Shown: positions 9,129 through 18,214, counted from the first letter of the stretch. The stretch is DNA of 64,000 nt from Jeotgalibacillus campisalis (GCF_000829515.1 NZ_JXRR01000017.1:124001-188000), one strand, 5' to 3'. Numbers and translations are program-made. Notes: generated by a model from the letters alone, not told the origin.

Positions 9129-11278
9129 GCCTGCTTCTTCCTTTCTTGTTTCTTTGTAAATTCAGGGTATTCAATTCTTGAATGAAAGATCCCGTTTAGT
9201 GTCTCACAAAAAGATTTTTTAATGATTTCAAGCTCCTTCAGCGTCAGGTCACATTCGTTAAACTGAGCGTCCTGCAATCGATCTTGAATGATGGATTGAA
9301 CAAGACTTTTAATTTTATCGGAGGTTGGATCCTTCATCGAGCGCACAGCAGCCTCGACACTGTCGGCCACAGAGATCACTGCAGCCTCCCTGGTTTGCGG
9401 TTTTGGACCCGGATAACGATAATCCTCTTCACGCACCTCAGCACCTGATTCTTTTGCTTTATAATAAAAATATTTTAAAAGCGTGGTACCATGGTGCTGT
9501 TCTGCTATATCAATAAAATCTTTAGGAAGTTTCCATTTCCTTAACATTTCAGCCCCGTCTAATGCATGAGAGATGATGATATCTCTTGAAGCCTCAGGGC
9601 TGAGCCGGTCGTGGGGATTTTGAATATTCATCTGATTTTCGATAAAGAAATGAGGCCGTTTTGTTTTTCCTATGTCATGGTAATAACACCCGACCCTTGC
9701 GAGTAAACCATTTGCGCCAATTGCCTCGCAGGCAGCCTCTGCGAGATTTGCTACCATAACACTGTGATGATAGGTACCAGGCGCTTCCGTTAAAATCCGT
9801 TTTAGCAGCGGATGATTGGGATTTGACAGTTCCACCAGCTTCATTGTCGACAGTATGCCAAATCCCGCCTCAAAAAGCGGCAGTAAACCAATTGTCAGAA
9901 TTGATGCCAGAATTCCAGACACAACGGCGAAAATAAGATATAGCGTCCAGTCCAGCAGACTGTACTGAGCATTCTCTATTAATGCCATCGACAGCAGAAC
10001 AAGTAAATTCGCAATCGCTACAAACAAACCGGCGCGAAGCAGATGCGTTCTATGCTTTGTATGAGACAGAAACAGCACGCCTGCAAGACCGCTGAATAAA
10101 AAGTAGATGGCAATCTCCACATTTATTGACCCGGTTATACTATCATTAAAAATAATACTCCCACAGGCTGCAAGCAGGATCGTAATGACCAGTGCAAGCC
10201 TGGTATTAATCATACTCCTGATCAGCATTGCCGCCATAGCAGCAGGGAATAAATATTGGATCTGAGCGATATCCAGTTCCCCGACCAATTCAGTAACCTT
10301 CATTAAACCAAGTGAAAGAAGAAAGATCATACTGACTAATGTTAGATAATTTTGTTTCTTTTCTTCTTCAATACTCCAAGATGAAAACTGGAAATACAAT
10401 ACTAAAAAGATAAGCAGCACAAACAGTATCAGTCCTGCAAAGGGAGCAATGGTATCATCATTAGTCGTTAATCCCAATGCATCAACCTGGCGGTAAATAT
10501 CTCTGTCAATCAGGTATCCCTCTTGAACAATTACTTGTCCTTCCAGTATTTGTACCGGTTCAACACTTTCTTTGGCTTGCTCTCTTCTTGCTTCTGTTTG
10601 CTCTTCATCAAATAAATTATTCTCAACTAATGCAAATCGTCCTAATTCGATTGAAGCTTCTTTTAAATCATCCTGAATGGCCAATCCTGAAAGACGCTCT
10701 TCTAGTGAATCTCTGCTCGCAGTCAATTCTGTTTGTTTTATCGGATTGGACATGGTGGATTCAAGCTGGGAAACGAGTATCCCTTTGGTCCGCTCCAATT
10801 CACTGTCACTTGAGGACAAAAGCTGTTCAAAAACTGAATCATCGATGGCTGTGGTCACATTTTCTGAAACATCTTCAGACAGCGCTTCCTTTAGGTCTTC
10901 CATCATTTCATTCGTTACTGTAACAGTAAAGTCCGGCTCTTGTGCATCATCAGCTGCCGGATTATAGTCCATTGCAAAGTCAAAAATGGAAGAAATTAAT
11001 GAAGTTCGATTTTCAAGAATTTCAGGCTGGTACGAAAATACCTCTGAGATTTCACTTGCAGCACGTTCCTGTTCAATTTCTGTACGTCTGACATCCACGA
11101 TCGTTTTTGGTGATCGAATCGTCTCTTCTGCTACAGAAAAAAGACGTATATCATACGTTTCAATGCGGACATGACTGAATAATAATACAAAAGTTAATAA
11201 TGCCACAATACTCAGCAGAAGCCATTTAAACAATCGATAGCTTAGCAGAGTTCGTATTCTTCTTATCCAATACTCCAT
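9125..11278 (-). CDS. pgpH: PgpH, membrane HD-domain c-di-AMP phosphodiesterase
   Basis: Degrades the second messenger cyclic di-AMP. The 717-residue protein has an N-terminal membrane segment, an extracellular 7TMR-HDED domain (about residues 50-270), a cluster of seven membrane helices and a cytoplasmic HD domain near residues 500-680. The histidine motif (YHHSVMVANL, then HDIGK) of the HD domain is intact. ATG 11278 is chosen because GAGGAG lies eight bases upstream; GTG at 11287 would abut the ribosome site. A terminator-like hairpin separates it from phoH upstream, so it may have its own promoter. Confidence 0.95.
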   Translation of the reverse strand: MEYWIRRIRTLLSYRLFKWLLLSIVALLTFVLLFSHVRIETYDIRLFSVAEETIRSPKTIVDVRRTEIEQERAASEISEVFSYQPEILENRTSLISSIFDFAMDYNPAADDAQEPDFTVTVTNEMMEDLKEALSEDVSENVTTAIDDSVFEQLLSSSDSELERTKGILVSQLESTMSNPIKQTELTASRDSLEERLSGLAIQDDLKEASIELGRFALVENNLFDEEQTEARREQAKESVEPVQILEGQVIVQEGYLIDRDIYRQVDALGLTTNDDTIAPFAGLILFVLLIFLVLYFQFSSWSIEEEKKQNYLTLVSMIFLLSLGLMKVTELVGELDIAQIQYLFPAAMAAMLIRSMINTRLALVITILLAACGSIIFNDSITGSINVEIAIYFLFSGLAGVLFLSHTKHRTHLLRAGLFVAIANLLVLLSMALIENAQYSLLDWTLYLIFAVVSGILASILTIGLLPLFEAGFGILSTMKLVELSNPNHPLLKRILTEAPGTYHHSVMVANLAEAACEAIGANGLLARVGCYYHDIGKTKRPHFFIENQMNIQNPHDRLSPEASRDIIISHALDGAEMLRKWKLPKDFIDIAEQHHGTTLLKYFYYKAKESGAEVREEDYRYPGPKPQTREAAVISVADSVEAAVRSMKDPTSDKIKSLVQSIIQDRLQDAQFNECDLTLKELEIIKKSFCETLNGIFHSRIEYPEFTKKQERKKQA

Positions 11279-11426
11279 ATTTCCCACTCCTCTTGACGAG
11301 TAAGCTCACCGGCTTTGTTCTATAAATTGAACTTTCTTATGTAAGATAACTTGAGTCCCGTATTCATTTGCTAATTCATGCCATTCTTTATTAAGTATAG
11401 CAGAAATATTCCTAATAAAAATGAAA

Positions 11427-11465
11427 AGTCTGTCCCGCTTTTGAAATAAGCAGGACAGACTTTTT
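11427..11465 (-). terminator. Terminator after phoH
   Basis: Arms reading AAAAGTCTGTCC and GGACAGACTTTT enclose a 13-15 base loop; on the minus strand the hairpin begins at the phoH stop and is followed by TTCATTTTTATT. It would reduce read-through from phoH into pgpH. Confidence 0.7.
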
Positions 11466-12429
11466 ATTTCTCTTCTTTTTGTTCATACGCTCCAATAATT
11501 TTTCCGACAAGAGGGTGTCTTACTACATCAGCCTGTTCTAAATAATTAAAAGAAATGCCTTTGACATTTTTTAATATTTTCTGGGCTGCAACTAAGCCCG
11601 ATTCCATTCCTTTTGGCAGATCCACCTGGCTTTGGTCACCCGTGATGACCATTTTGGATCCGAACCCGAGCCTTGTAAGAAACATCTTCATTTGAGCGCG
11701 GGTTGTGTTTTGGGCCTCATCTAAAATAACAAATGCATCATCGAGGGTGCGGCCTCTCATATAAGCAAGAGGGGCAATTTCAATCGTGCCTCTTTCAATG
11801 AGCCTTTGAGTATGATCTGCTCCTAATACATCATTTAGAGCATCGTAGAGCGGTCTAAGATATGGATCTACTTTTTCTTTTAAATCTCCAGGAAGAAAGC
11901 CAAGACTTTCTCCTGCTTCTACTGCAGGTCTGGTTAATATGATTCTTTGGACATTATTTTTCTTCAAAGCATTTACAGCCATGACAACAGCTAAATAAGT
12001 TTTACCCGTTCCAGCAGGGCCAATGCCAAACACCATATCGTTTTTCTTAATTTCAGTCACATACTGCCTCTGCCCCATTGTTTTGGCTCGTATGGACTTT
12101 CCTTTGACGCTTTTTGTGATTTCTTCGTCATATATTTCATCGAAATATTCTATCGTACCTCTTAAGGCCATTTGAGTTGCATAGATCACATCGCGTTCAC
12201 TTACCTGAATTCCCTTTCGAATCACGGACAACAATTGGTTTACCACCTGCTGAGCCTGCTTCGTTTTATCCACTACTCCGGTAATACGTATCGTCTCACC
12301 GCGTGAAAGAATGGTAACATCAAGTTCGTTTTCAATCGTTTTTAAATGTGTATCTGACGTGCCAAATAAAGAAACAGCTTCATTTGGATCCTCTAATGGT
12401 AAATCGATCGTGATACGTTCATCAGTCAT
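11464..12429 (-). CDS. phoH: PhoH-like ATPase
   Basis: Cytoplasmic P-loop ATPase of the PhoH family, 321 residues, linked to RNA metabolism in other bacteria though its exact role is unsettled. It has an N-terminal KH-like segment (roughly 1-75), Walker A GPAGTGKT at 137-144, a DEAQN Walker B motif near 238 and an ITGDQSQ motif III. Its ATG overlaps the yqfD stop by four bases, so the pair is translationally coupled, as in Bacillus. Confidence 0.95.
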   Translation of the reverse strand: MTDERITIDLPLEDPNEAVSLFGTSDTHLKTIENELDVTILSRGETIRITGVVDKTKQAQQVVNQLLSVIRKGIQVSERDVIYATQMALRGTIEYFDEIYDEEITKSVKGKSIRAKTMGQRQYVTEIKKNDMVFGIGPAGTGKTYLAVVMAVNALKKNNVQRIILTRPAVEAGESLGFLPGDLKEKVDPYLRPLYDALNDVLGADHTQRLIERGTIEIAPLAYMRGRTLDDAFVILDEAQNTTRAQMKMFLTRLGFGSKMVITGDQSQVDLPKGMESGLVAAQKILKNVKGISFNYLEQADVVRHPLVGKIIGAYEQKEEK

Positions 12430-13607
12430 TCGCGTGTCTCCTCGCTAAAAGGTTGTACTTTTGCAATGTCTTCTAAAGCTTGAAAATAGATGATTAACTT
12501 TACTTTACCATTGTCATTTTGTTCATGCAAAAATTTCTCCTGCTGAATCTTGCCAGTTCCCCCGATAAGGGATAAAACTTCTTCTTTTGCTACTTTTAAA
12601 GCAATCTCTCTGGCAGCTTTCTGGTCTACTTTCGAGATCGTTTTCTCTGTTTCATATATATGAGTTGTTTTCTTCTTAATCGGAAAACGAAATCCTGCAA
12701 CTTCGATGTCGTCACTTTTTATTTCTTCCACAGCAGAAGTAAACGGAACTTTTGTAAAAGGAATGGAAGGCGTCGTCCAGCCGAACAATTGAAGAGACCA
12801 TTTTCTTTTTTCGTTGCCTGTTAAGGTTTCTCTAACAAGTTTATCTGGTACCGTTACATTCACTTCATACCATGTTTCCGCCATTACAACTCCCTTTGAA
12901 GGGACTGCCTGCTTGTCTTCTTCTCTGCCAACGAGTCCAGTGACAATGAGTTGCCCTTTCTTAACCACACTATTTACATTTTCGACTGCTTGTCCTGATT
13001 CAATCTGCATTGATTGTATCGTACCTTTTTTAGATGCCACGATATGGGACGGGGGCAATTTCACCGTTTGAGTGCTTCCTTTCTTTTCTTTCAAATGAAC
13101 AATCAGCTTGGTTCCTTGCCATTCGAGTCCCATCCATGATAATTGATCAATTTCCTTGTATAGAATAGGAGAAATTTGATTTTCTGTCGGCAGGGACTTT
13201 TTAGATTTCCCGGGCGCATACCCCAGCTCTTTCATTGCGATTTCAACTTCCTGTCTTATTTCTGGAGTTGCCCCTTGTACTTCTACCGACCAGAGAAATC
13301 TTGTACTTCCCATAACCAGGGCAATTGCAATGACCATCCAAATAATAAAGGAACGAATTTTGAAGGCATGTTCAAGTTCAAATGCAAGTCCTGAGCCTTT
13401 TTCAAGCTTTACTTTGCATCCGGTTTTAAATACCGCTTTGCGAATATGAGAAAGTTCATAATGAGAAAGGTAAAAATGAATCTCATCTTCCCCGGATGAA
13501 GTAATGGAATGAAGAACAACAGATTGCTGGTAAAGTCTTTGCAAAACCACTGGGTATGCTTTTCCCTTAATGGTAACACCGATCGTTCCAGGTAACGTTG
13601 GTTTCAT
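12426..13607 (-). CDS. yqfD: Sporulation protein YqfD
   Basis: Member of the YqfD family made in the mother cell under sigma-E in B. subtilis. The 393-residue protein has one membrane helix near residues 85-105, which separates a cytoplasmic N-terminal region from a larger outer domain (family similarity to SpoIVFA/stage IV proteins is limited). Molecular function is unknown. It overlaps yqfC and phoH by four bases each. Confidence 0.93.
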   Translation of the reverse strand: MKPTLPGTIGVTIKGKAYPVVLQRLYQQSVVLHSITSSGEDEIHFYLSHYELSHIRKAVFKTGCKVKLEKGSGLAFELEHAFKIRSFIIWMVIAIALVMGSTRFLWSVEVQGATPEIRQEVEIAMKELGYAPGKSKKSLPTENQISPILYKEIDQLSWMGLEWQGTKLIVHLKEKKGSTQTVKLPPSHIVASKKGTIQSMQIESGQAVENVNSVVKKGQLIVTGLVGREEDKQAVPSKGVVMAETWYEVNVTVPDKLVRETLTGNEKRKWSLQLFGWTTPSIPFTKVPFTSAVEEIKSDDIEVAGFRFPIKKKTTHIYETEKTISKVDQKAAREIALKVAKEEVLSLIGGTGKIQQEKFLHEQNDNGKVKLIIYFQALEDIAKVQPFSEETRE

Positions 13608-13903
13608 TCGTCTTCTCCACCTTGCTGCCGATTATAAATAATTTCAGAGACGTACCCCTTTATGGTCATTTCATCTGTAAGCATGGATTGAATTTGGAGT
13701 GAATCTCCATTGATTTTTAAGAAGCCATCAAAAACTTTAACTACAATGCAGTGGTCTTCAACTTTCAATAAACCTTTATGGTTTTCTATATGCAATAGAA
13801 AGGAACCGATCCATGTCACTCTAGGCAGATCAAGCAGTAAATCATCTGGAAGTTGAAGGGTACTGCCAATCCATTGTTTTGTTCGTGTCAGCCACCTTGA
13901 CAT
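13604..13903 (-). CDS. yqfC: Sporulation protein YqfC
   Basis: A 99-residue YabP/YqfC family protein whose relatives are sigma-E-controlled and needed for spore cortex formation (shown for YabP). The family signature is visible in LPRVTWIGSFLLHIENHKGLL and the following beta-rich segment. The ribosome site, GAGAGGGGGG, is part of the 3' arm of the terminator just upstream; see findings. Its stop overlaps yqfD by four bases. Confidence 0.92.
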   Translation of the reverse strand: MSRWLTRTKQWIGSTLQLPDDLLLDLPRVTWIGSFLLHIENHKGLLKVEDHCIVVKVFDGFLKINGDSLQIQSMLTDEMTIKGYVSEIIYNRQQGGEDE

Positions 13904-13954
13904 TAAAAAAGCCCCCCTCTCTTTTCATCTATATGAAAAGAAAGGGGGACTCAT
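13904..13954 (-). terminator. Terminator of the yqeZ-floA operon, overlapping the yqfC ribosome site
   Basis: On the minus strand an 18-bp stem (CCCCC... to ...GGGGG with TTTTCAT/ATGAAAA at its top) runs into TTTTTT three bases before the yqfC ATG. The stem's 3' arm contains the only ribosome site for yqfC. Confidence 0.85.
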
Positions 13955-13961
13955 AACTATT

Positions 13962-14492
13962 TTAACGAGACTGCCTTTGTGAATGTGTTTTTTTTGATCT
14001 TGGCGGTCCTAAAATTTCAGCCATAACGATGCCGTTTACTAAATCATTTTCTTTAAGGCCATTCTTAAGTGAAAGTTCTTCTACTTTGGGAAAAGCCGCC
14101 TTTTCTGCTGCTTTTCTTTGCTTACTGCCTCGTACCGGACGACCTTGTTCAATACTGACCGTTAAATCAGCAGCAGGCGTTTCGATTTTTTCAACCCGAG
14201 GCTGATTCCGCTGAGGTTTAGCCTGTTCAACATCACTTCTTTGACGCTGATATTCGGAAGCTAACTCTTTTGCTCTGCGATCAAACGCTTCACGAGCATT
14301 TTTCACACGGTCTTTTCTGGGCTCACGCTGGACTTCAGCTGCCGTTTGCTGCGGTTCACGCTGCTGTACGGGAGAATTTGACTGCTGGTTAGAAGAAGGC
14401 TTTTGCTGTCTTTCCTGCTCTTCTCCTTTTTTCTTTTGATTCCCAATCCAGCTGACAATCCCGGCTAAAATCGCCATTATGATAAGTTCCAT
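13962..14492 (-). CDS. Hypothetical membrane-anchored protein, third gene of floA operon
   Basis: I do not recognise a named family. The 176-residue product begins with a short hydrophobic helix (MAILAGIVSWIG, residues 6-17), followed by a long Q/R/K/E-rich disordered region to about residue 150, and a more ordered C-terminus with a VNGIVMAEILGPPRS segment that looks conserved in type. It sits 63 bases after floA, where B. subtilis has yqfB, but is more than twice the size I recall for YqfB. Its position suggests a role with FloA in membrane organisation; this is inference. Ribosome site AGGGAGG is good. Confidence 0.8.
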   Translation of the reverse strand: MELIIMAILAGIVSWIGNQKKKGEEQERQQKPSSNQQSNSPVQQREPQQTAAEVQREPRKDRVKNAREAFDRRAKELASEYQRQRSDVEQAKPQRNQPRVEKIETPAADLTVSIEQGRPVRGSKQRKAAEKAAFPKVEELSLKNGLKENDLVNGIVMAEILGPPRSKKTHSQRQSR

Positions 14493-14555
14493 GGAGGCAT
14501 CCTCCCTTCAGGATCTATATGATCTGTTATCTGCTCGCTTCAAGCAAACAGTAGA

Positions 14556-15539
14556 TTATTTTTCCTTTTTATCACCTGAGAGTTTGCCAATGGAATCACG
14601 CATATCTGTGTCAGCATCAATATTCTTAATGTTCATGTAGTCCATGACACCAATATTGCCTTCACGCAATGCTTCTGCCATCGCTAATGGAACTTCTGCC
14701 TCTGCTTCTACCACTTTTGCTCTCATTTCTTCTACGCGCGCTCTCATTTCCTGTTCCTGGGCAACAGCCATCGCACGACGTTCTTCTGCTTTTGCCTGTG
14801 CAATGTTTTTGTCTGCCTCTGCTTGCTCTGTTTGGAGCTCTGCGCCAATATTTTTACCGATATCAACGTCAGCTATATCAATCGACAGAATTTCAAATGC
14901 TGTACCTGAATCAAGTCCTTTTCCAAGAACGGTTTGAGAAATAAGATCAGGGTTTTCAAGCACTTTTTTATGGTTATCACTTGAACCAATTGTACTGACA
15001 ATTCCTTCACCAACACGGGCAACGATGGTATCTTCACCAGCACCACCAACTAATCGTTCTATGTTTGCACGAACCGTAATTCTTGCTTTTGCTTTCACTT
15101 CAATCCCGTCCATTGCTACACCTGCAATAAATGGTGTTTCAATTACTTTAGGATTAACACTCATCTGAACAGCCTGAAGTACGTCACGGCCTGCCAGATC
15201 AATCGCGGCACAACGTTCAAAGGCAAGCTCAATATTTGCTCGTTGAGCAGCGATAAGAGCGTTAACGACACGGTCTACGTTACCACCAGCAAGGTAATGA
15301 CTTTCAAGCTGGTTAATCGTAACATCAACACCTGCTTTAGATGCTTTAATCATTGGATTAATGACTCTGTTCGGAATTACTCTTCTTAATCTCATACCGA
15401 CTAATGTGAAAATACTCACCTTTACTCCAGCTGCAAGAGCTGAAATCCACAGCATTACCGGCACAAATGTAAATAGTACACTAAGTGCAATAACAACTGC
15501 GATAATAATTACAACTAACATAATAGCTTCTGTTCCCAT
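14556..15539 (-). CDS. floA: Flotillin-like protein FloA
   Basis: Membrane scaffold protein of functional membrane microdomains, formerly YqfA. It has 327 residues, a hydrophobic hairpin near residues 5-50, an SPFH-like domain and a C-terminal coiled coil rich in EA repeats (about 230-290). In B. subtilis it affects membrane fluidity and signalling proteins, and is induced by sigma-W. It starts 17 bases after the yqeZ stop. Confidence 0.96.
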   Translation of the reverse strand: MGTEAIMLVVIIIAVVIALSVLFTFVPVMLWISALAAGVKVSIFTLVGMRLRRVIPNRVINPMIKASKAGVDVTINQLESHYLAGGNVDRVVNALIAAQRANIELAFERCAAIDLAGRDVLQAVQMSVNPKVIETPFIAGVAMDGIEVKAKARITVRANIERLVGGAGEDTIVARVGEGIVSTIGSSDNHKKVLENPDLISQTVLGKGLDSGTAFEILSIDIADVDIGKNIGAELQTEQAEADKNIAQAKAEERRAMAVAQEQEMRARVEEMRAKVVEAEAEVPLAMAEALREGNIGVMDYMNIKNIDADTDMRDSIGKLSGDKKEK

Positions 15540-15556
15540 TTACTTATCCACTCCTT

Positions 15557-16870
15557 TTATTCTGCTTCCCGGACAACAATCCGCGAGCCTTCCACTTTTA
15601 CTACCTTAACTTCCTTGTCTTTGTTAATGTAGCCGCCTTCAGTCACTGCATCAATGCGTTCATCTTCTATAACGATCGTCCCTGAAGGACGAAGTGGAGT
15701 TCTTGTTACACCTGTTTTACCGATCAATTCTAAACGATTCACATTTGAAACATATCCGCTTTCAGTGTTTGTAGAATCATTCAAGATAATCCGTTTTAAA
15801 ACATGGAGATTTTTACCGAGAAATTTCACCATAATCACCATCCCGATTACAGCCACAAGCAACGCAATGGATAAGGCTATGCCCATATACACAATGCTGT
15901 CGCCTGATAGCAAGATACTTGCAACGATTGCAGTTAATCCAAGTATACCCAGTATACCACCCGGGACGAAAAACTCAGCTATTATTAAAGCAATACCAAT
16001 TAAGAACAGTATCAGCACCTCAAAGCCTGCCAACCCTGCTACTAAGTGACCAAAGAAAAACATCATCATCGCACTCAACCCCATAATCCCTGCTACACCA
16101 AAGCCAGGAGAATATAATTCAACAATCAATCCAATGCTCGCAATGGAGAGAAGAATGGGAACAATGATAGGATTCGTAATAAAGCGTGCAACATTTTCCA
16201 GAAAACTTGGTTCTATACTTCGAATTTCAGCATTTTCAAGTCCAATTTCCGAAAGTACACCTTCAAGGTCTCCAACAGTAGCATTAGAATAACCCGCCTC
16301 TTCCGCCTGACTGTCAGTTAATGTAAGAAGCTTTCCCGCTGGAGCATTGTATTTTGGTAAATCGATGCTTTCATCCACCATCGCCTGGGCAATTTCAACA
16401 TCACGTCCTGCTGATTCTGCCGCATTTGTCATCGCAGAAAACCATGAACTTCTCGCTTTTTCATCTGCCATATTACCAGCAGCATCAATAACAGCTGCTG
16501 CCCCCATTTTTCCATCAGGGGTCATATAAATTTCCTCGGCATACAGGGCAATAAAAGCGCCTGCAGATATTGCATTATCATTAACAAATGCTACCGTTCT
16601 CAAATCTGTATCACGAAAGGTTTTTCCAATTTCCTCAGCAGCGTTGACTGCCCCGCCTGGTGTATTTATATCAAAAATTATGGCATCTGCATCCGCTTCT
16701 TCTGCTTCATTAATTGCCCGTTCCAGAAAGGAGGCCAGCCCCCGTTCCACTTCTTTTTCAAGCGGTACAACATATACAACTTCATCTGCTGCCTGAGCTG
16801 AATGAAAGGGTAAGACAAGAGAAAAAAGGAATGCAATGGCTAAAAAAATGACAGTTCCTTTACGAATCAT
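15557..16870 (-). CDS. yqeZ: NfeD-family membrane serine protease YqeZ
   Basis: Long-form NfeD protein that pairs with flotillins. The 437-residue protein has a signal peptide (residues 1-27), a ClpP-like protease domain (about 30-210; an SAGAF motif fits the serine and the DKxxxS region the lysine of the Ser-Lys dyad), four to five membrane helices (about 230-360) and a C-terminal OB-fold NfeD domain. The ribosome site GGAAGGAGG is strong. It is the first gene of the floA operon behind a consensus sigma-W promoter. Confidence 0.95.
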   Translation of the reverse strand: MIRKGTVIFLAIAFLFSLVLPFHSAQAADEVVYVVPLEKEVERGLASFLERAINEAEEADADAIIFDINTPGGAVNAAEEIGKTFRDTDLRTVAFVNDNAISAGAFIALYAEEIYMTPDGKMGAAAVIDAAGNMADEKARSSWFSAMTNAAESAGRDVEIAQAMVDESIDLPKYNAPAGKLLTLTDSQAEEAGYSNATVGDLEGVLSEIGLENAEIRSIEPSFLENVARFITNPIIVPILLSIASIGLIVELYSPGFGVAGIMGLSAMMMFFFGHLVAGLAGFEVLILFLIGIALIIAEFFVPGGILGILGLTAIVASILLSGDSIVYMGIALSIALLVAVIGMVIMVKFLGKNLHVLKRIILNDSTNTESGYVSNVNRLELIGKTGVTRTPLRPSGTIVIEDERIDAVTEGGYINKDKEVKVVKVEGSRIVVREAE

Positions 16871-16911
16871 TTTTATCCTCCTTCCTTAAATGGAATAACG
16901 CTTATCATATT

Positions 16912-16937
16912 TACGTATGAAATTCAAAAAAGTTTCA
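16912..16937 (-). promoter_or_regulatory. Sigma-W promoter of yqeZ-floA
   Basis: TGAAAC (16937-16932), a 16-base spacer and CGTA (16915-16912) match the ECF sigma-W consensus exactly, in the place where B. subtilis has its sigma-W promoter for yqeZ-yqfA-yqfB. It implies induction by envelope stress. Confidence 0.85.
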
Positions 16938-16994
16938 AAAAAAATATAAAAAAAATAACCCCCTTACATTGTGCACTAACAGTTGGAAAATAAT

Positions 16995-17024
16995 CAAGCC
17001 GTGATGTTTTTCCATCACGGCTTG
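16995..17024 (-). terminator. Terminator after rpsU-yqeY
   Basis: A perfect 12-bp stem (CAAGCCGTGATG and its complement, six-base loop) is followed on the minus strand by ATTATTTT. It closes the rpsU-yqeY transcript ahead of the sigma-W promoter. Confidence 0.85.
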
Positions 17025-17063
17025 TCATTTAAACTGAAAACACAAATTGGCGGTCAGTTTCTT

Positions 17064-17510
17064 TTATGATAAGTGCTTTAGAACAAGAGCGTTCACTCTT
17101 CCTCCATCAGCCTTGCCTTTAACTTTCGGCATAATTGCACTCATAACCTTGCCCATTTCAGCTTTTGAAGTGGCACTTTCCTCTTTGATTGTTTCGAGAA
17201 CAACAGATTCAAGTTCTTCTTCTGTGAGCTGCTGCGGCATATAGGTTTCAATTAACGCAATTTCGGATTCAAGTTTTTCAGCAAGATCCTCTCGGCCTGC
17301 TGATTTAAACTCTTTGTATGAGTCTTTCCGCTGCTTTAATTCACGAGCAAGAACTGTTAACGCTTCGTCATCGCTCAGTTCCTGCCGTCCGAGTTTATAT
17401 CCCTCGTTCTGCATTGCGGCTTTGACCATTCGAATAACGGAAAGATTATCTCTTTCTTTGTTTTTCATCGCTATTTTCATGTCTTGATTCAGACGCTCAA
17501 GAAGACTCAA
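17064..17510 (-). CDS. yqeY: GatB/YqeY domain protein
   Basis: A 148-residue protein with the tRNA-binding-like YqeY fold found at the C-terminus of GatB; free-standing members may take part in tRNA-dependent amidation but the role is unproven. The start is TTG at 17510 (protein [10 protein letters not shown]), the family N-terminus, with AGAGGGTG six bases upstream; the in-frame GTG at 17519 lies within that ribosome site. It follows rpsU by 22 bases, the usual Bacillus pair. Confidence 0.92.
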   Translation of the reverse strand: MSLLERLNQDMKIAMKNKERDNLSVIRMVKAAMQNEGYKLGRQELSDDEALTVLARELKQRKDSYKEFKSAGREDLAEKLESEIALIETYMPQQLTEEELESVVLETIKEESATSKAEMGKVMSAIMPKVKGKADGGRVNALVLKHLS

Positions 17511-17532
17511 TACTGGCACCCTCTATTCTTAA

Positions 17533-17706
17533 TTAGAACTTACGCTTTCTTGCTGCTTCAGACTTTTTCTTACGCTTCACGCTAGGCTTTTCATAGAATT
17601 CACGCTTTCTGAACTCTTGTAAAGTACCAGCCTTTGATGTAGTCTTTTTGAAGCGGCGAAGAGCATCTTCAAGCGATTCGTTTTTGCGAACAACTGTTCT
17701 TGACAT
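17533..17706 (-). CDS. rpsU: 30S ribosomal protein S21
   Basis: Small basic ribosomal protein of 57 residues, with the characteristic N-terminus [18 protein letters not shown] and a lysine/arginine-rich tail ([14 protein letters not shown]). ATG 17706 is chosen because GGAGGG precedes it closely and the upstream eight codons are not conserved. It is transcribed with yqeY from a strong promoter about 130 bases upstream. Confidence 0.97.
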   Translation of the reverse strand: MSRTVVRKNESLEDALRRFKKTTSKAGTLQEFRKREFYEKPSVKRKKKSEAARKRKF

Positions 17707-17840
17707 CTCTCTTTCCCTCCCTCCGAACACACTACACTTACAAGTTCAAGCAAAGAGAACAACAAAAGCTATCCTTCATTGCATGCAGTAAGATAGGGAT
17801 ACTTACTGACATTCATGGATAATATCCCATGTACTTAACT

Positions 17841-17869
17841 AGTATAATATAATGATTTGTATCGGTCAA
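17841..17869 (-). promoter_or_regulatory. Sigma-A promoter of rpsU-yqeY
   Basis: TTGACC (17869-17864), a 17-base spacer and TATACT (17846-17841). Transcription would begin near 17834, giving a leader of about 128 bases with two hairpins near its 5' end. Confidence 0.8.
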
Positions 17870-17879
17870 CCATATTTAA

Positions 17880-18135
17880 TACAAAACAGCGGTCAGATAA
17901 AAATAAATATCAATCTCATTAAATTAAAGATGAAGAGGACGGACCAAAACGGAATGATAAAAGTATATTTGAGAAGGAATCCGTTTCGTGCAAGTTTTCT
18001 CAACATAATCTTATGCGGGACGTGATAAGCTCATTGCCATCGCTCGTTCACTGTCTCATTCCATTGACTGTATAGCGTAGCTATCGAGAGTTCCCCGCTT
18101 TACACACTAAAATAAAGTTAAAAATCTGCATAAAA
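17880..18135. other. Intergenic region between deoC terminator and rpsU promoter
   Basis: About 250 bases with no supportable gene on either strand. It contains short inverted repeats (TAGC-GTA-GCTA near 18074) and a CCGCTTTACACA string near 18106 that recurs, inverted, in the palindrome region at 34781. Nothing else could be assigned. Confidence 0.4.
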
Positions 18136-18138
18136 AAA

Positions 18139-18177
18139 AGAATGGCCTGGTGAATTCCTTTCCACCAGGCCGTTCTT
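18139..18177 (-). terminator. Terminator after deoC
   Basis: A 16-bp stem around GGCCTGGTG/CACCAGGCC is followed on the minus strand by an eight-T run. Confidence 0.88.
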
Positions 18178-18214
18178 TTATGCTTTAGATTTAGTTCTGC
18201 AGGATCTGACGTAA

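Noticed and set aside
10477-10923. 148-codon plus-strand ORF opposite pgpH
   Set aside because: Antisense to the conserved extracellular domain of pgpH, no ribosome site.
11290-11420. Open frame EWHELANEYG... ahead of pgpH on the minus strand
   Set aside because: About 33 codons look protein-like, but there is no start codon or ribosome site, and it begins within the phoH terminator.
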